A stretch of 64,000 bases of DNA from Roseicyclus sp. (GTDB taxonomy: Bacteria > Pseudomonadota > Alphaproteobacteria > Rhodobacterales > Rhodobacteraceae), in the NCBI RefSeq assembly GCF_018402035.1, contig NZ_JAGYJN010000004.1, positions 186,001 to 250,000 on the forward strand, in the 5' to 3' direction. Under the pieces are notes generated by a model, which worked only from the letters and a program-made list of their open reading frames with translations, had not been told where the DNA came from and did not search any database. A program made the position numbers and the translations under genes. The first letter of the stretch is position 1, and each line of letters begins with the position of its first letter. Positions 63,457 to 64,000 of this stretch are shown here, piece by piece.

Positions 63457-64000
63457 TCACCAAAAGGCGGGATTATCCAGCGGGGCCACGCAAGACAACG
63501 GGCCTTGGATCGGCGGCATGTTCGCACCCGTCAAGCTTTGGGCGATCCAGCCCATGGGTTGGGAAAGCGGATGCGGGGCGGGGAGCGTGTCGGTCGTGAC
63601 AGGGGCAAAGCCCGTGCGCCTATAAAAGGCCGGATCACCATAGGTCACGGCGATCTGGGCACCATCTTTGGCCAATCGGTCAAGCGCATGACGGATCAGC
63701 GCCTGGCCGATTCCCTAAGCCTTGCTGGTCGGTCGCAACGGCCATCGGTGAGAGCAGCATGATCCGATAGGCCGCTCGCGCATCGCGCAGGGGTGAGAAG
63801 ATGACCGCACCCACGGGTCTGTCGCCTTGCCACGCGGTGAAGGGGCGCAGCCCAGCATCAGGGCCAAGGGCGGTCATGGCGGCGACAAGGGCTGCGATGG
63901 CTTGACCCTCCTCCGGGCCTTCGGCGGCGGTGAAAACATCGCCAAAAAGGGCGATGATGCGCGCCTGCTGATTGGCGAAACCCTCCAAGATATGCAGGTC
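63457..64000 (-). pseudogene. GNAT acetyltransferase gene, frameshifted and cut by the window edge
   Basis: Two minus-strand frames make one GNAT N-acetyltransferase. The upstream part has LRPFTAWQGDRPVGAVIFSP and YRIMLLSPMAVATDQQG, which is the acetyl-CoA-binding lead-in. The downstream part has DGAQIAVTYGDPAFYRRTGF. Joining them as QGLGIGQALIRHAL needs removal of one base in the CCC at 63713-63715 (GGG on the coding strand). The open frame still runs at base 64000, so the true start may lie outside, though a TTG at 63988 is possible. The substrate is unknown. Confidence 0.75.

Overview
The window reads as chromosomal DNA from an alphaproteobacterium of the family Rhodobacteraceae (order Rhodobacterales). 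The grounds are high GC, rhodobacterial gene neighbourhoods (murA–DUF2948–hisD–UPF0262–phosphatase–infA–maf–RNase E/G–yacG; dnaB–alr–mlaEF–radA–cvpA–purF; a coiled-coil gene next to zapA; coxDEF-type genes), FnrL- and Zur-like operator sequences, and a dispersed intergenic repeat ending in CCCCCGGGATATTT, a sequence I associate with this family. The species cannot be fixed from the sequence. No phage, insertion sequence, CRISPR array or replication origin is visible.

Layout: 1-5.2 kb holds the 3' part of a 5'-nucleotidase, a SRAP peptidase, tRNA-Gly, an ABC exporter and a YcaQ-type DNA glycosylase. From 5.2 to 8.5 kb lies a complete zinc-uptake locus: znuB, znuC and zur on the minus strand, znuA divergent, with two Zur-box-like palindromes between them. 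From 8.4 to 11.4 kb is a signalling pair: a membrane HisKA-REC-HPt protein with no ATPase domain, and a NarL-type regulator. From 12.2 to 20.4 kb runs the conserved murA-to-yacG block, interrupted after the DUF2948 gene by an orphan PAS protein and a cytochrome c. From 20.4 to 25.5 kb are a DUF418 membrane protein and redox genes: di-haem cytochrome c peroxidase, a sulfide:quinone-oxidoreductase-like flavoprotein, a small membrane protein and a class I cytochrome c. Both redox promoters carry FNR-type boxes. A candidate small RNA with an anti-Shine-Dalgarno loop follows the peroxidase gene.

From 25.7 to 30.0 kb a phosphonate-type ABC transporter (phnD, phnC, two phnE) lies between imperfect 95-bp direct repeats, one of which runs into tRNA-Phe. 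Next to it is a glycosidase-like protein with an acidic linker and a CFI-box C-terminus. From 32.5 to 44.4 kb follow tRNA-Asn, a metallo-hydrolase, an EnvZ-like kinase, a CAU-anticodon tRNA, purM/purN, an array of four hairpins, transketolase, a coiled-coil/ZapA pair, an SDR protein, BioY and PurF. From 44.4 to 52.6 kb the minus strand carries cvpA, radA, mlaF, mlaE, alr, dnaB, pyrE and pyrC.

From 52.8 to 58.0 kb is a urease operon, ureDABCEFG, with an unusual insertion in UreC. From 58.0 kb to the end are a conserved unknown gene, coxD/coxE/coxF-like genes for molybdenum-hydroxylase maturation, a molybdopterin-binding gene carrying three apparent single-base insertions, and a GNAT acetyltransferase carrying a fourth. 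Three copies of a covarying two-hairpin intergenic repeat lie at 49.0, 57.3 and 61.4 kb.
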